In this document: in pieces, positions 35,911 to 45,128 of the stretch | Numbering within the stretch: position 1 is the stretch's first letter | How the letters are laid out: every line of letters begins with the position of its first letter | Assembly: GCF_947502395.1 (NCBI RefSeq) | Contig: NZ_CANMZM010000001.1 | Span: 1,275,643 to 1,339,642 of the forward strand | DNA from: an uncultured Erythrobacter sp. | Lineage (GTDB): Bacteria > Pseudomonadota > Alphaproteobacteria > Sphingomonadales > Sphingomonadaceae | Direction of reading: 5' to 3' | DNA length: 64,000 nucleotides | Translations under genes and position numbers: made by a program | The notes under the pieces: generated by a model | Database searches by the model: none | The model's input: only the letters and a program-made list of their open reading frames with translations | What the model was told of the DNA's origin: nothing

Positions 35911-36705
35911 ATGAAACTCACTGAGGGGATGGCCGCAGTCGTCACTGGCGGCGCTTCGGGATTGGGTCGTGCGAGCGCCGCGGCGTTGGCCAAACAAGGG
36001 CTCAAAGTGGCGATATTCGATATCAATGACGAAGCGGGCAAGGAACATGCCGCGGCGATTGGCGGCACCTTCCACCATGTCGATATCATGAGCGAGGAAA
36101 GCGTCGAGGCGGGCTTTGCCGCCGCGCGCGCAGCCAATGGACAAGAGCGGGTGACCGTCCACTGCGCCATGGCATCAAAGCGCGGCAAGACCATCGGCTT
36201 TGACAAGAGCACCGGTGGCTACAAACGCCTTCCCACCGAAGACTATGCCTTTGGCGCTGAGGGCATTCTGGTGGCGAGCTACCGCGTTTCCAGTATCTCC
36301 GCTCTTGGGATGGCGAACAGCGATCCGGTCAATGACGATGGCGAACGCGGGTCGATCACTTTGACCGCCAGCGTCGCGGCACAAGATGGCCAGATTGGGC
36401 AGACGATTTATGGCTCGTGCAAGTCGGGTGTGAACGGCCTGGTGCTGCCTATGGCGCGCGATTTGATGGACTTGGGGATCAGAGTGAACAGCGTCATGCC
36501 GGGCATTTTTGCGACACCGCTTATGCTTGGGATGAAGGATCGCAATCCTCAGATGTGGGACCAGTTGAACGCATCCGTTCCCTTCCCCAAACGCCTCGGT
36601 GAGCCCGAGGAGTTCGCCTCACTTATCTGCGAGATTGCCAGCAACAGCTATATCAATGGCCACCAGTTCCGCCTTGACGGCGCGATCCGGATGCCTCCCA
36701 AATAA
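35911..36705 (+). CDS. SDR oxidoreductase (HSD10-like 3-hydroxyacyl-CoA dehydrogenase)
   Basis: The start chosen is the ATG at 35911 (264 residues, MKLTEGMAAVVTGG...), with AGGAG upstream. The Rossmann start TGGASGLGRASAAAL binds NAD(H). The catalytic Ser is in SITLTASVAAQDG and the YxxxK pair is in IYGSCKSGV. The sequence resembles the HSD10-like branch that oxidises 3-hydroxyacyl-CoA. It is followed 16 bases later by an acyl-CoA dehydrogenase and then a second one, so this is a fatty-acid, isoprenoid or sterol-type side-chain breakdown unit. The middle of the protein contains the insertion DKSTGGYKRLPTEDYAF typical of the branch. Confidence 0.9.
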   Translation: MKLTEGMAAVVTGGASGLGRASAAALAKQGLKVAIFDINDEAGKEHAAAIGGTFHHVDIMSEESVEAGFAAARAANGQERVTVHCAMASKRGKTIGFDKSTGGYKRLPTEDYAFGAEGILVASYRVSSISALGMANSDPVNDDGERGSITLTASVAAQDGQIGQTIYGSCKSGVNGLVLPMARDLMDLGIRVNSVMPGIFATPLMLGMKDRNPQMWDQLNASVPFPKRLGEPEEFASLICEIASNSYINGHQFRLDGAIRMPPK

Positions 36706-36721
36706 TTCAGAGACCATCAAA

Positions 36722-37927
36722 ATGAACGTTGAGTTTTCACCTGAACTCGAAGCCTTCCGCGCGGAAGTCGCCGAGTTTTTCGCCACCGCCCCAACGCCTG
36801 CGATCCGTGAGGCCGGGCGCAAGACCACCAGCGTTTTTGCTCCCTTTGATCAATGCATGGAATGGCATCAGATTCTGGCCAAAAAAGGTTGGGCTGCCCC
36901 GCATTGGCCGGTTGATTATGGCGGCACCGGGTGGAGCGTGGAGCAACGGTTTATCTTTGCAGAAGAGTACCGCAAGGCAGACCTACCCCCGCTTCTCCCA
37001 CAGAGCCTAGGCATGGTGGGCCCGCTGCTGATCGACCTTGGGACGGAGGAACAAAAGGCGACGTATCTTCCGCCTATCCTCCAAGGTCTCGATTTTTGGG
37101 CCCAGGGGTATTCAGAGCCGGGCTCTGGCTCTGACCTTGCTTCACTCCAGTGCCGAGCCGAGGCCGATGGCGACGACTACATCATCAATGGCTCCAAAAT
37201 CTGGACCACTTACGCCCATCACGCAAACCGCATGTTTATGCTGGTTCGCACGGACAACTCGGGCAAGAAACAGCAGGGTATCACCTTCCTCCTGCTCGAT
37301 CGGATCGATTATCCGGGGATGGAAATCCGTCCAATAGTCGGCCTTGATGGGTTCCCCGAGCAATGCGAAGTCTTCTTCGACAATGTCCGCGTACCGCAAT
37401 CTGGGCGCGTGGGCGAAGAGAATGACGGCTGGAGCGTTGCCAAGCACCTTTTGAAGCACGAACGCGGTGGATCGGCTGCTTCGCCAACCTTGGTTCGGTA
37501 TCTTGAGCGTGCCAAAGAAGCAGCAGGTAAGACCCCGTCTCCCTTTGGCGGGATGATGGCAGATGATCCCGTATTCCAACGCGATTTTGGTGAACTCTAC
37601 GCCGATGTCGCAAGCCTTGCCCATATGGAAAAACTCGCGATCAGCGGCCATTCCATCGCCAATGATCCGGCCTTCCCTTCGCTGAACAAGACCATCAATT
37701 CCGAATTGATACAACGCGCCTCGATCTTGATGACTCAGGTCTCAGGCGTGACCGGATTGGCGCGGCAATTGGAGGCTTTGCGCGTGGGCAGCAATGTCGA
37801 GCCGCAGGGCAGTGAGTTCGATCTCATCACCATGCCGCTCTACCTGAACAGCCGCGCAACTTCGATCTACGCTGGTTCGAACGAGGTCCAACGCGACCTC
37901 ATCTCACGCAGTCTGGCAACCGGCTGA
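36722..37927 (+). CDS. Acyl-CoA dehydrogenase
   Basis: The start chosen is the ATG at 36722 (401 residues, MNVEFSPELEAFRAEV...). The flavoprotein fold is clear: GWAAPHWPVDYGGTGW, then QGYSEPGSGSDLASLQC (the first ACAD signature), DGDDYIINGSKIWTTYA, and the C-terminal YAGSNEVQRDLISRSL (the second signature region). The enzyme introduces a trans double bond into acyl-CoA using FAD. It is encoded 16 bases after the SDR gene and 13 before a second ACAD; in similar pairs the two proteins act as one heteromeric dehydrogenase for bulky or dicarboxylic acyl-CoAs. The substrate is not evident. Confidence 0.93.
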   Translation: MNVEFSPELEAFRAEVAEFFATAPTPAIREAGRKTTSVFAPFDQCMEWHQILAKKGWAAPHWPVDYGGTGWSVEQRFIFAEEYRKADLPPLLPQSLGMVGPLLIDLGTEEQKATYLPPILQGLDFWAQGYSEPGSGSDLASLQCRAEADGDDYIINGSKIWTTYAHHANRMFMLVRTDNSGKKQQGITFLLLDRIDYPGMEIRPIVGLDGFPEQCEVFFDNVRVPQSGRVGEENDGWSVAKHLLKHERGGSAASPTLVRYLERAKEAAGKTPSPFGGMMADDPVFQRDFGELYADVASLAHMEKLAISGHSIANDPAFPSLNKTINSELIQRASILMTQVSGVTGLARQLEALRVGSNVEPQGSEFDLITMPLYLNSRATSIYAGSNEVQRDLISRSLATG

Positions 37928-37940
37928 GGGGACAGAACAC

Positions 37941-39047
37941 ATGGATTTTGCATTCAGCCAGGAACAGGACATGCTGCGCGAAAGCGTCGCGAAACTCCTC
38001 GAACGCAATTACGATTTTGACACACGCCAGGAGCTTGTCGCCTCTGATGCGCCTTGGTCCGCCGATGTCTGGTCGGAGTTTGCGGAGCTTGGCCTCACCA
38101 TGCTTCCCTTCAGCGAAGAGCAAGGCGGGCTTGGCGGATCAATTGCCGATCTCGTTGCCTTTGCGCAGAGCCTGGGTGAACACTTGGTCATCGAACCCTA
38201 TGTCGCCTCAACATTGCTAGCAGGCGGAGCCTTGGCAGCGAGCGGCACGCCAACGGCTCTCCAATGGATCGGAAAGCTGAGCAGTGGCGAAGTGACGCTG
38301 GCATTCGCTTATGAGGAAGGTGCCGGCACAGCCTCGCCCGAACAAATCGCTATGGCTGCTGACCCCTCCGAAGAAGGCGCTGAACTAAGCGGTGAAAAGC
38401 GCCTTGTGATTGCGGGCAGTGTTGCCGATGCTTTGGTGGTGGTCGCGCGACGCTCTGACACGGGAAAGCTGGGTTTCTATCTGGTTGAAGCAGGTGCGGC
38501 TGGTCTCCAAATCTCACCTTATCAAACCATCGACGGCCGGAGCGCTGCGACTATCCATTTCAATCAGGTGGTGGTGCAGCAAGAGGCAGTGCTGTTGGAA
38601 GATGCGCGTGACGCACTAGAAGCAGTCCTTGCCGAGGCGATCATCGTCCAGTCCGCAGAGGCGCTAGGTGCGATGAAAGCGCTACTCACAATAACCAGCG
38701 AATATGCGATGACGCGCAAGCAGTTTGGCCAGCCCATCGGCATGTTTCAAGTCGTGGCACACCGGCTAGCCGATATGAAAATCGCCTATACTAAGGCGCT
38801 TTCGACGCTGACCTACACCACCGCCCTTGCCAATTCAGGCGCGGCGACGCTGCGGGATATTGCCATCCTCAAAGGCCAAATCGGCAAGTTGGGGCATGAA
38901 ATCGGCGAAGCGGCGATCCAGACTCACGGCGGCGTGGGTCTCACTGATGAGCTCAACGTCGGGCACTACCACAAGCGCCTCATCGCACTGGATGCGAGCC
39001 TTGGCGACCATGCCTTTCACCTGCGCAAAGTGGGTCAGAGCGGCTAG
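37941..39047 (+). CDS. Acyl-CoA dehydrogenase, smaller partner
   Basis: The protein has 368 residues and is the shorter of the adjacent ACAD pair. The N-terminal domain is MDFAFSQEQDMLRESVAKLLERNY; GLTMLPFSEEQGGLGG follows. The helical C-domain has MTRKQFGQPIGMFQVVAHRLADMKI, and ends IQTHGGVGLTDELNVGHYHKRL in place of the full catalytic region. Paired small subunits of this type often lack one of the usual active-site features, in keeping with the idea of a heteromeric enzyme with the larger gene. The 13-base gap and shared direction support cotranscription with it. Confidence 0.92.
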   Translation: MDFAFSQEQDMLRESVAKLLERNYDFDTRQELVASDAPWSADVWSEFAELGLTMLPFSEEQGGLGGSIADLVAFAQSLGEHLVIEPYVASTLLAGGALAASGTPTALQWIGKLSSGEVTLAFAYEEGAGTASPEQIAMAADPSEEGAELSGEKRLVIAGSVADALVVVARRSDTGKLGFYLVEAGAAGLQISPYQTIDGRSAATIHFNQVVVQQEAVLLEDARDALEAVLAEAIIVQSAEALGAMKALLTITSEYAMTRKQFGQPIGMFQVVAHRLADMKIAYTKALSTLTYTTALANSGAATLRDIAILKGQIGKLGHEIGEAAIQTHGGVGLTDELNVGHYHKRLIALDASLGDHAFHLRKVGQSG

Positions 39048-39127
39048 GTAGCCGCACATTTCGCCCCGACCAAGCTCCCAAGCTCTGCCGCCCGGACGTT
39101 CAGAATTGAGCGCGACCCCGCGCCAGA

Positions 39128-40345
39128 TCAGTTGTTGGAAGTCAAAGCGTTCGTGATGCCGATCACAGAGAAGGCCGCGCTTGAAATAGTCGAGACAAAT
39201 CGCCGCAAATCAGCACCCGGCGCCGTAGAGACGTAGAGCACATCATCATCGCGAATGGCAAAATCCTGCATTGCGAACACACTCGCGGGTTCTGACAAAT
39301 CGAGCCGATAAATCACCGGAACGCGGCCATCGGCCGTCACACGAACATTTTCGTGCAGCCCGTCCCCTAATGCATCTCGATCTTCTAGGCGGAATACAAA
39401 GACGCCTTTGTTATCGGCGCGGTTGTCATTGAGGCCGCCAACTCTTCCCAAGGCCTGGGCCAATGTAAGCCCTGCACCATCAAATGGCACTTCAGCACTC
39501 TGCCGGACCGCTCCCAACGCAACGAAACTAAAGGGCTGATGCAGAACGGTCACCACGTCATCAGGAAAAAGCTGCACATTCTGCGTCGGGTCAGTGACAA
39601 CGCGCTGGAGCGGCATGGTCACGACATCCTCACCGCGGGTAATCTGCACGATTGAGCGATCAACTGGATTGCGCGGTCCGCCTGCGCTTGCAACCGCGTC
39701 AAGAACTCTCTCGCCGCGCGCGCTCAAAGGCATGCGCCGACTCTGCGCCACTTCTCCAAGGACTGTGACAGTTCGCGTTTCATTGCGAACAAGGCGGACG
39801 ATCGCTTGTGGATCATGCGCCCTGCCTCTTAAGCTACTAACGATAGCTTGTTCCACATCATCGACCTTGCGACCGACCACTTTGACAGGACCAACGAACG
39901 GAACCGAAACAGTTCCTGCCTCACCAACAATCTGCTGTGGAATTCCAGCCTGAACGGCCAATTCTGGGGTCGCGCCGATCCCTGGGTTGCCACCACCCGC
40001 CCCGAACAGAACAGCGGGGGGCGCCTCCCATATAGCGATATCGAGAACATCGCCATATCCGATGAGTTCGACTGAAGGGGCCTCCTCGGTAAACACCTCG
40101 GCGAATTCAGATGCACGACCATATTGATCGAGGCGGGAAAGCGTGGAACCATCAAGCTCTACGATTTCGATCCCTTGACCAAGGTAATCCTGATCATCCG
40201 CGCTGCGAACATCGCCACCGGCAGGACCTGAAGCGCCAAGCGTTGAACAGCCTGCAAGCGTAATCGCCAAGCCCCCAGCCAGCACAGCCTTGAGAATACG
40301 CGATGCCGAAGCGCGCGAGTCCGAGATTATTACCTTACCATTCAT
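39128..40345 (-). CDS. Capsule export outer-membrane lipoprotein, BexD/CtrA/Wza (OPX) family
   Basis: The protein has 405 residues. The lipoprotein signal ends LAGCST (Cys at about 33), so it is anchored in the outer membrane. The polysaccharide export domain appears as VELIGYGDVLDIAIWEAP, and the repeated SLBB-type domains follow (SARGERVLDAVASAGGPRNP and LTLAQALGRVGGLNDN). The length fits the short BexD/CtrA type that works with an ABC capsule exporter rather than the longer KpsD. It is the last gene of a ten-gene minus-strand unit that begins with ino1 at 50169. The protein should form the channel through which the capsule leaves the cell. Confidence 0.92.
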   Translation of the reverse strand: MNGKVIISDSRASASRILKAVLAGGLAITLAGCSTLGASGPAGGDVRSADDQDYLGQGIEIVELDGSTLSRLDQYGRASEFAEVFTEEAPSVELIGYGDVLDIAIWEAPPAVLFGAGGGNPGIGATPELAVQAGIPQQIVGEAGTVSVPFVGPVKVVGRKVDDVEQAIVSSLRGRAHDPQAIVRLVRNETRTVTVLGEVAQSRRMPLSARGERVLDAVASAGGPRNPVDRSIVQITRGEDVVTMPLQRVVTDPTQNVQLFPDDVVTVLHQPFSFVALGAVRQSAEVPFDGAGLTLAQALGRVGGLNDNRADNKGVFVFRLEDRDALGDGLHENVRVTADGRVPVIYRLDLSEPASVFAMQDFAIRDDDVLYVSTAPGADLRRFVSTISSAAFSVIGITNALTSNN

Positions 40346-40371
40346 TGAACTTCGTCCAGTTTCTGTGATCT

Positions 40372-41655
40372 TTAGAGCAGCCGCCCATATAGCGCATCAA
40401 GACGCTTGCGGTGGGCTGAAGGGGAGAATAGTTCGGCCCGCGTCGCCCCTCTGACGGTTAGCTCATTGCGCAAACCTGAATCACTATCCATTTGGCTGAA
40501 GGCTTGAGCAATAGCCTTTGAGTGATAAGGATCAACCTGCAAACCCGCATCGCCAATCACTTCAGGCAATGAACCGGTGTTCGATCCTATCACTGGAGTA
40601 CCAAGGGTCATCGCTTCCAACGCTGGCAAGCCAAACCCTTCATAAAGCGATGGAAAAAGCGCGGCTTTCGCTCCGCGGATTAGATTGATCAGCGTGCCCT
40701 GCGGGCAATAGGAAAGCTGGATGATGCGGGATTTGCCGTGCTTACCGCTATCCTTGACCAGCCGCAGCTCTTCTTCTGACCTCCAAGCCCTTGCTCCTAC
40801 GATAACGAGGGGCGTTTCCACTCCGCTCGCAAGATAGCCTTCAATCATGCGGTGGAGGTTCTTCTTGGGTTCAATCGATCCCCAGAAGAGGAAGTAGTCT
40901 TTGTAACCAACGTCGAACCCGCCCTCAACAATGCGAGCAACCTCTTCATCACTAAATTTGAGTGCGTCTTCGGGCAATTCGACTGACTGATAGGTGTTTG
41001 TAACTCGGTCCTCAGGAACGTCCAAAAGTTCCATGATGTCGCGTTTCGAACACTCAGACACTGTCACGATGTGATCCGCACGGCTCGCGATCTGCCTCAC
41101 CAACTTGAGATAGGCACGTTTGTTGTCGAGTGTTGTGTAAGGCAAACGCAATGGCACCAAATCGTGCATAGTGTAGATATTGGGGGCGCCCTTCACCTCA
41201 ATCGGGAGCGGATAGGTCCAGTGGGCAAGGTCGACAGTTCCCGGCATGTACACCTTGGAAAAGCCCCGCCCAATGGCAAATCCTGCATTTGCGCGGTGAA
41301 AAAGGTCTTCACCATTGAATATGCGTTTACAGGTCGGGAAGCGCCCAGCGAACGCGTTGGGCACAACACTGCCTGACAGATCAAGCTCGCGCGGCGTGAG
41401 GTCAAATGGGCTGCGAGCGCCGCTGCGAATGGCCCGCGCAATCCTGCGGAGTTTCCCCTTGGGAAGCTCAATCGGGTCAAAGAAAGAGATTTCGCGCAGC
41501 AAAGGGTCATCGTCTTCAGCAATCCGTTCGCCATATAGGACAGACACTTCATGCCCCAGCCCGGACACTTCCTCGCAGAGATTCCGCGCATAGGTCGCAA
41601 TCCCAGTGCCTTTGGCCATTGCCAGATTGTATCCATCGATGAGGATGCGTTTCAA
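40372..41655 (-). CDS. Glycosyltransferase family 4 (GT-B)
   Basis: The protein has 427 residues. The start MKRILIDGYNLAMAKGTGIATYARNL is a GT-B opening with the G-T-G-I-A donor loop. The C-terminal nucleotide-sugar site reads FWGSIEPKKNL (strand plus helix) and SLYEGFGLPALEAMTLGTPVIGSNTGSLPEV, with the E7E motif typical of retaining GT4 enzymes. It probably adds a sugar to the capsule repeat unit at the cytoplasmic face. It lies between the FkbM methyltransferases and the export lipoprotein. Donor and acceptor cannot be told. Confidence 0.92.
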   Translation of the reverse strand: MKRILIDGYNLAMAKGTGIATYARNLCEEVSGLGHEVSVLYGERIAEDDDPLLREISFFDPIELPKGKLRRIARAIRSGARSPFDLTPRELDLSGSVVPNAFAGRFPTCKRIFNGEDLFHRANAGFAIGRGFSKVYMPGTVDLAHWTYPLPIEVKGAPNIYTMHDLVPLRLPYTTLDNKRAYLKLVRQIASRADHIVTVSECSKRDIMELLDVPEDRVTNTYQSVELPEDALKFSDEEVARIVEGGFDVGYKDYFLFWGSIEPKKNLHRMIEGYLASGVETPLVIVGARAWRSEEELRLVKDSGKHGKSRIIQLSYCPQGTLINLIRGAKAALFPSLYEGFGLPALEAMTLGTPVIGSNTGSLPEVIGDAGLQVDPYHSKAIAQAFSQMDSDSGLRNELTVRGATRAELFSPSAHRKRLDALYGRLL

Positions 41656-41740
41656 CTTTGGTCTCTTGCCTTACGTTTGCAGAGGTTTGTGCCTTCAGAG
41701 CATTTGGGAGCGGCTCTTCTCAACCGCGCCTCGTGCACCA

Positions 41741-42583
41741 TTAGGGCCAGCAAATCATCCACTCTATACCAACATTGGTGGTTTCAGCCATTTCCTTAGT
41801 CAAGGGGCCCTTAACCTCGCCATCAAAGTCGAGATACTTCAGTTCGCCATCGCGACCAAGTGCCGCCATGATGTCGTCATAAGTATAGTCTCTCTGGAAG
41901 TTGACCTCACAAACGATCTTCGGCCGGAAATGCTCAATGATAGGCCGCAGATTCTCAAGCACCATGAGTTCTGCACCTTCGACATCGATCTTGATCAGAT
42001 CAACCCGATCAAATTGTTCGACTGTAAAATGGCCAAGATCAACCTCCCAAGATTTGCCCGGTATGGTGAGGTCTTCCGGCTTTTCGCCTGGCTTCAGGAA
42101 ACAGCCGTTCTTGGTGCCGTCTTGCACAAAAAGGGTCCGTTTCCCGGTCTCTTCAGGCCCGGCAATGGCAAAATTACAGACCTCAACTGTGTTGTGCATC
42201 CCGTTGAGAAAGGCGCTATGGTGGATGAGTTCGCTCAGTTCAGGGTTCGGCTCAACCGAATAGACTTTGCCTTTCTGGCCAACCAGAGCAGCACCCAGAA
42301 TGGTGAAATAGCCAAGATTGGCCCCAATATCGATGACCGTATCACCACCCTTGAGGGAAGCTGCAAAATGCTTTGAGAGCCAATACTCCCAGTAACCGTC
42401 GGCGACCATAAAGGGCGAGAAGCTCATGTCGCTTCCTAGGGCCACAAGCTTGTAGTTGCCTAAGATTCTGCACAGGATGCGGTCATTCCCGAGGTAGAAA
42501 CTTCTCGTTCGCCACCTGAAAAATCTCTGCACGGTCCTTTCAGGCAATCGCCGAAGAAAACGGCTTAGATGACGTTGGAACAC
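41741..42583 (-). CDS. FkbM family methyltransferase A
   Basis: The protein has 280 residues. SAM-binding motif I is VIDIGANLGYFTILGAALVG near residues 98-117, followed by VYSVEPNPELSELI and the FkbM signature RVDLIKIDVEGAELMVLENL. FkbM enzymes put methyl groups on sugar or other hydroxyls, here probably on the capsule glycan. It is the paralogue of the next gene upstream: both have the same N-terminal region (IGNNQILCRVLAN versus LGNDRILCRILGN), the same motif I and a similar C-terminus ending in CWP. The two are separated by only 25 bases and look like a tandem duplication. Confidence 0.93.
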   Translation of the reverse strand: MFQRHLSRFLRRLPERTVQRFFRWRTRSFYLGNDRILCRILGNYKLVALGSDMSFSPFMVADGYWEYWLSKHFAASLKGGDTVIDIGANLGYFTILGAALVGQKGKVYSVEPNPELSELIHHSAFLNGMHNTVEVCNFAIAGPEETGKRTLFVQDGTKNGCFLKPGEKPEDLTIPGKSWEVDLGHFTVEQFDRVDLIKIDVEGAELMVLENLRPIIEHFRPKIVCEVNFQRDYTYDDIMAALGRDGELKYLDFDGEVKGPLTKEMAETTNVGIEWMICWP

Positions 42584-42608
42584 AAGGAGCTCTTTCTAAA
42601 TACTGAGA

Positions 42609-43553
42609 TCATGGCCAGCACACCAGCCAATCGTCTTCATCGGTTTGTTGCTCTGCCATTGTCTTGGTTAGCGGTTGGACTTTTCCATCATAGTCCAGAT
42701 ACTTCAGATCGCCGCTTTCACCCAGCGCCTTTTGGATGTCTTGAAAGCCATAGCCGCGGTGAAAGTTTACCTCACATACAATTCTCGGTCGATGCTTTTC
42801 GATGATGGGCTTAAGGCTCCGCAGAACCCCAAGTTCCGCACCTTCAACATCGATTTTGATGAAGTCGACCCTCTCGAAATCGTCAGGGTTCAGGCAGCCT
42901 AACTCGATGTCCAAAACCTCGCCCCAATTTTCATGGGCTGGGACATCAGCATCTTCAGAAAGGATGGTGCCATTCTTAGGTTCATTTGCCGGAACGAAGA
43001 ATTTGCGCGTGCCCGTCTCTTCTTCGACCGCCAAAGCAAAGTGATGGAGCTTTGTCCGGGCTTGATAGCCATTGTGCAGCACAGTTTTCGACAGAAGCGA
43101 GAAGACAAATGGGTTCGGCTCAACAGCAACGACATTGCCTTCTTTCCCCACCAAGTCGCCGGCAAGGATCGTATAATAACCAAGATTGGCTCCAATATCG
43201 AGCACCGTGTCACCGTTCTTTATGTTCTGCGCGAAGTACTGAGTCAGCCAGTATTCCCAGTAGCCTTCGGTAATCATGTGCGGAGAGAATCCAACGTCGT
43301 CGCCAATGACAAACATCTTCTTGTTGGCCAGCACCCGGCAGAGGATCTGGTTGTTTCCGATGTATTGGGATTTACACCTTGAGCGAAAAACATTGTGTAC
43401 CACAGCTCGGCGATAGTGCCTGAGCAAGGTGGAGAGACTATCAGGATGATTGTTCACCAGTTCCTCCATCACCTTACCTAGTGACGGCGCGCTACCTTTG
43501 CTCGGTCTGAGGACCACAGCGTAGAGAAGGCGATGTAACAGCGATTGTGTCAT
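42609..43553 (-). CDS. FkbM family methyltransferase B
   Basis: The protein has 314 residues. It has the same architecture as FkbM A with a longer N-terminus of about 35 residues (RLLYAVVLRPSKGSAPSLGK). Motif I is VLDIGANLGYYTILAGDLVG, then VVAVEPNPFVFSLLSK and RVDFIKIDVEGAELGVLRSL. It shares YWEYWL near residue 100 and the VCEVNFHRGY/VCEVNFQRDY stretch with its paralogue. Two related but not identical methyltransferases side by side suggest two different O-methylation sites on the glycan. The acceptor sugar is unknown. Confidence 0.93.
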   Translation of the reverse strand: MTQSLLHRLLYAVVLRPSKGSAPSLGKVMEELVNNHPDSLSTLLRHYRRAVVHNVFRSRCKSQYIGNNQILCRVLANKKMFVIGDDVGFSPHMITEGYWEYWLTQYFAQNIKNGDTVLDIGANLGYYTILAGDLVGKEGNVVAVEPNPFVFSLLSKTVLHNGYQARTKLHHFALAVEEETGTRKFFVPANEPKNGTILSEDADVPAHENWGEVLDIELGCLNPDDFERVDFIKIDVEGAELGVLRSLKPIIEKHRPRIVCEVNFHRGYGFQDIQKALGESGDLKYLDYDGKVQPLTKTMAEQQTDEDDWLVCWP

Positions 43554-43649
43554 GGGTGCGGCACTCTAAGCGGAAAGGCTGGGAACTTGAGAACGTTGCA
43601 GTTCGATTTTGCGATCTGGAGATACTACCTAATAGACTTGGTCAGCGCG

Positions 43650-45128
43650 CTATCCGAAGCGTGCACGAAGAGCCGCCTGAGACTTGGGCCAGTCTGAGAA
43701 ACCTCCATGCGCCAAAAGGATTGGCAATGCATCCTTCTTGACCTCGATCATTTGTGAAATCTTGTGAACGCCCCTTTCGCTTTCTGCAGCATTAGAAATG
43801 CTAGTAAGATTCGCTGCCCATAAATGAGCATCTTCAATGGGGCGAGCTCGCTTGACCCTCGCTTTCAATGCCTTGCTGCCAAGGCCATCTTCAACCACAA
43901 GCCATTCGGCATGGAATTTCGCAAATCGCTCGTCCTCGACAAGGCAAGCAAACAGGGAATCACACTTCGGGTGCTCTCGCATAAGCGCGATCAACTCCTC
44001 CCGCCCTACGTCTTCCTGACCCCAGGCCGCTATTGCGAGCAGATTGACGTCCGGAATGGTTGAGGGCTGCTCGTGAGCGGGCCCGGGCGTCAGGCCTACC
44101 AGCGGGTTGACCGGAGGAAAGCGCTTTTGCTTCTTTAGAACATGAGTAAAAAACTCGTCGACTTCGCCAGTGGATTCGCCAAATGCACACGCGGTGCGAT
44201 ACCCCATTTCAGCCAGCTCTGGATCACCTCCATCCTTCACCATATGCGCCCACTGCGTCCAATAAGAGCCCTGAAACGGATATATTTCGAGTGCGCTGGC
44301 GTAGCCGTCTCTCGCCTCATCCCATTTCTTTTCCTCGCCTCTCATGTGCGCCTCTAGCACCTTGTTGAAGAACTTTTCGTCGTGAAGGGCAGACGTGTTT
44401 GACGTGTCGATCAACTGTTTTCTAGATTGAGCCGCAAACTTCGGTCTTGGATCATTCGTGACTTTGCTGTCAGCAAGCCCGATCTTGGTCTTGAAGTCGC
44501 TATAGGCTTCTTCGAAATCGTCATACAGTTTCAACTTCGCATCGTGCAGCAACGCGAACTTGTTGCAGTGGTTGTTGATATAACTTGTGTTGTGCGAGAC
44601 AATGATCATCGCTCGGTCAGCACGGCGCTCAAACAGCTCGTAATTGCAACGAGCATGGAAACGAGCATCCCCAACCGCGCTCACCTCGTCAATTAAGAAG
44701 CAGTCAAATTCGGTAATCATTGATATCGCAAAGGCCAGTCTTGCGCGCATACCAGATGAATAGGTCCGCACCTCTTCACGCAAGTAGTCCCCAAGTTCGG
44801 AAAATTCCTCAACAAAAGCGAGATTGTGCTTAAAGTCCTGATCGTAGACCCGGCTTATGAAACGTACATTGTCCACACCTGTAAGGTTGTCTTGAAAAGC
44901 GCCGCTAAACGCCAGAGGCCATGAGACACTCATGTCAGAAAGGACTCGGCCAGAAGTGGCAAATTCGACTCCGCTTATAAGACGAATTAGCGTTGATTTG
45001 CCGGCACCATTTCTGCCCAGAATGCCAAGCTTTTCCCCCTTTTTCAGCTCAAAGTTCACATTATCAAGAACGAGCTTTTTCCCAAATCTTGTCGGGTAGG
45101 TCTTGCAGAGGTTTTCGACCCTGATCAT
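43650..45128 (-). CDS. kpsT: KpsT-type ABC transporter ATPase fused to a TPR-like C-terminal region
   Basis: The protein has 492 residues, more than twice the usual 215-220 of KpsT/CtrD. Residues 1-220 are the nucleotide-binding domain: Walker A GRNGAGKST at 38-46, signature YSSGMRARLAF near 123, Walker B CFLIDE at 143-148, switch His at 179. Residues 255-340 read EAHMRGEEKKWDEARDGYASAL, EIYPF, WAHMVKDGG, a TPR-like helical pair. About 150 further helical residues follow. This tail is not the beta-sandwich carbohydrate domain of Wzt. The TPR-like part resembles the N-terminal region of the large glycosyltransferase at 58405. The start overlaps kpsM (ATGA). Confidence 0.93.
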   Translation of the reverse strand: MIRVENLCKTYPTRFGKKLVLDNVNFELKKGEKLGILGRNGAGKSTLIRLISGVEFATSGRVLSDMSVSWPLAFSGAFQDNLTGVDNVRFISRVYDQDFKHNLAFVEEFSELGDYLREEVRTYSSGMRARLAFAISMITEFDCFLIDEVSAVGDARFHARCNYELFERRADRAMIIVSHNTSYINNHCNKFALLHDAKLKLYDDFEEAYSDFKTKIGLADSKVTNDPRPKFAAQSRKQLIDTSNTSALHDEKFFNKVLEAHMRGEEKKWDEARDGYASALEIYPFQGSYWTQWAHMVKDGGDPELAEMGYRTACAFGESTGEVDEFFTHVLKKQKRFPPVNPLVGLTPGPAHEQPSTIPDVNLLAIAAWGQEDVGREELIALMREHPKCDSLFACLVEDERFAKFHAEWLVVEDGLGSKALKARVKRARPIEDAHLWAANLTSISNAAESERGVHKISQMIEVKKDALPILLAHGGFSDWPKSQAALRARFG

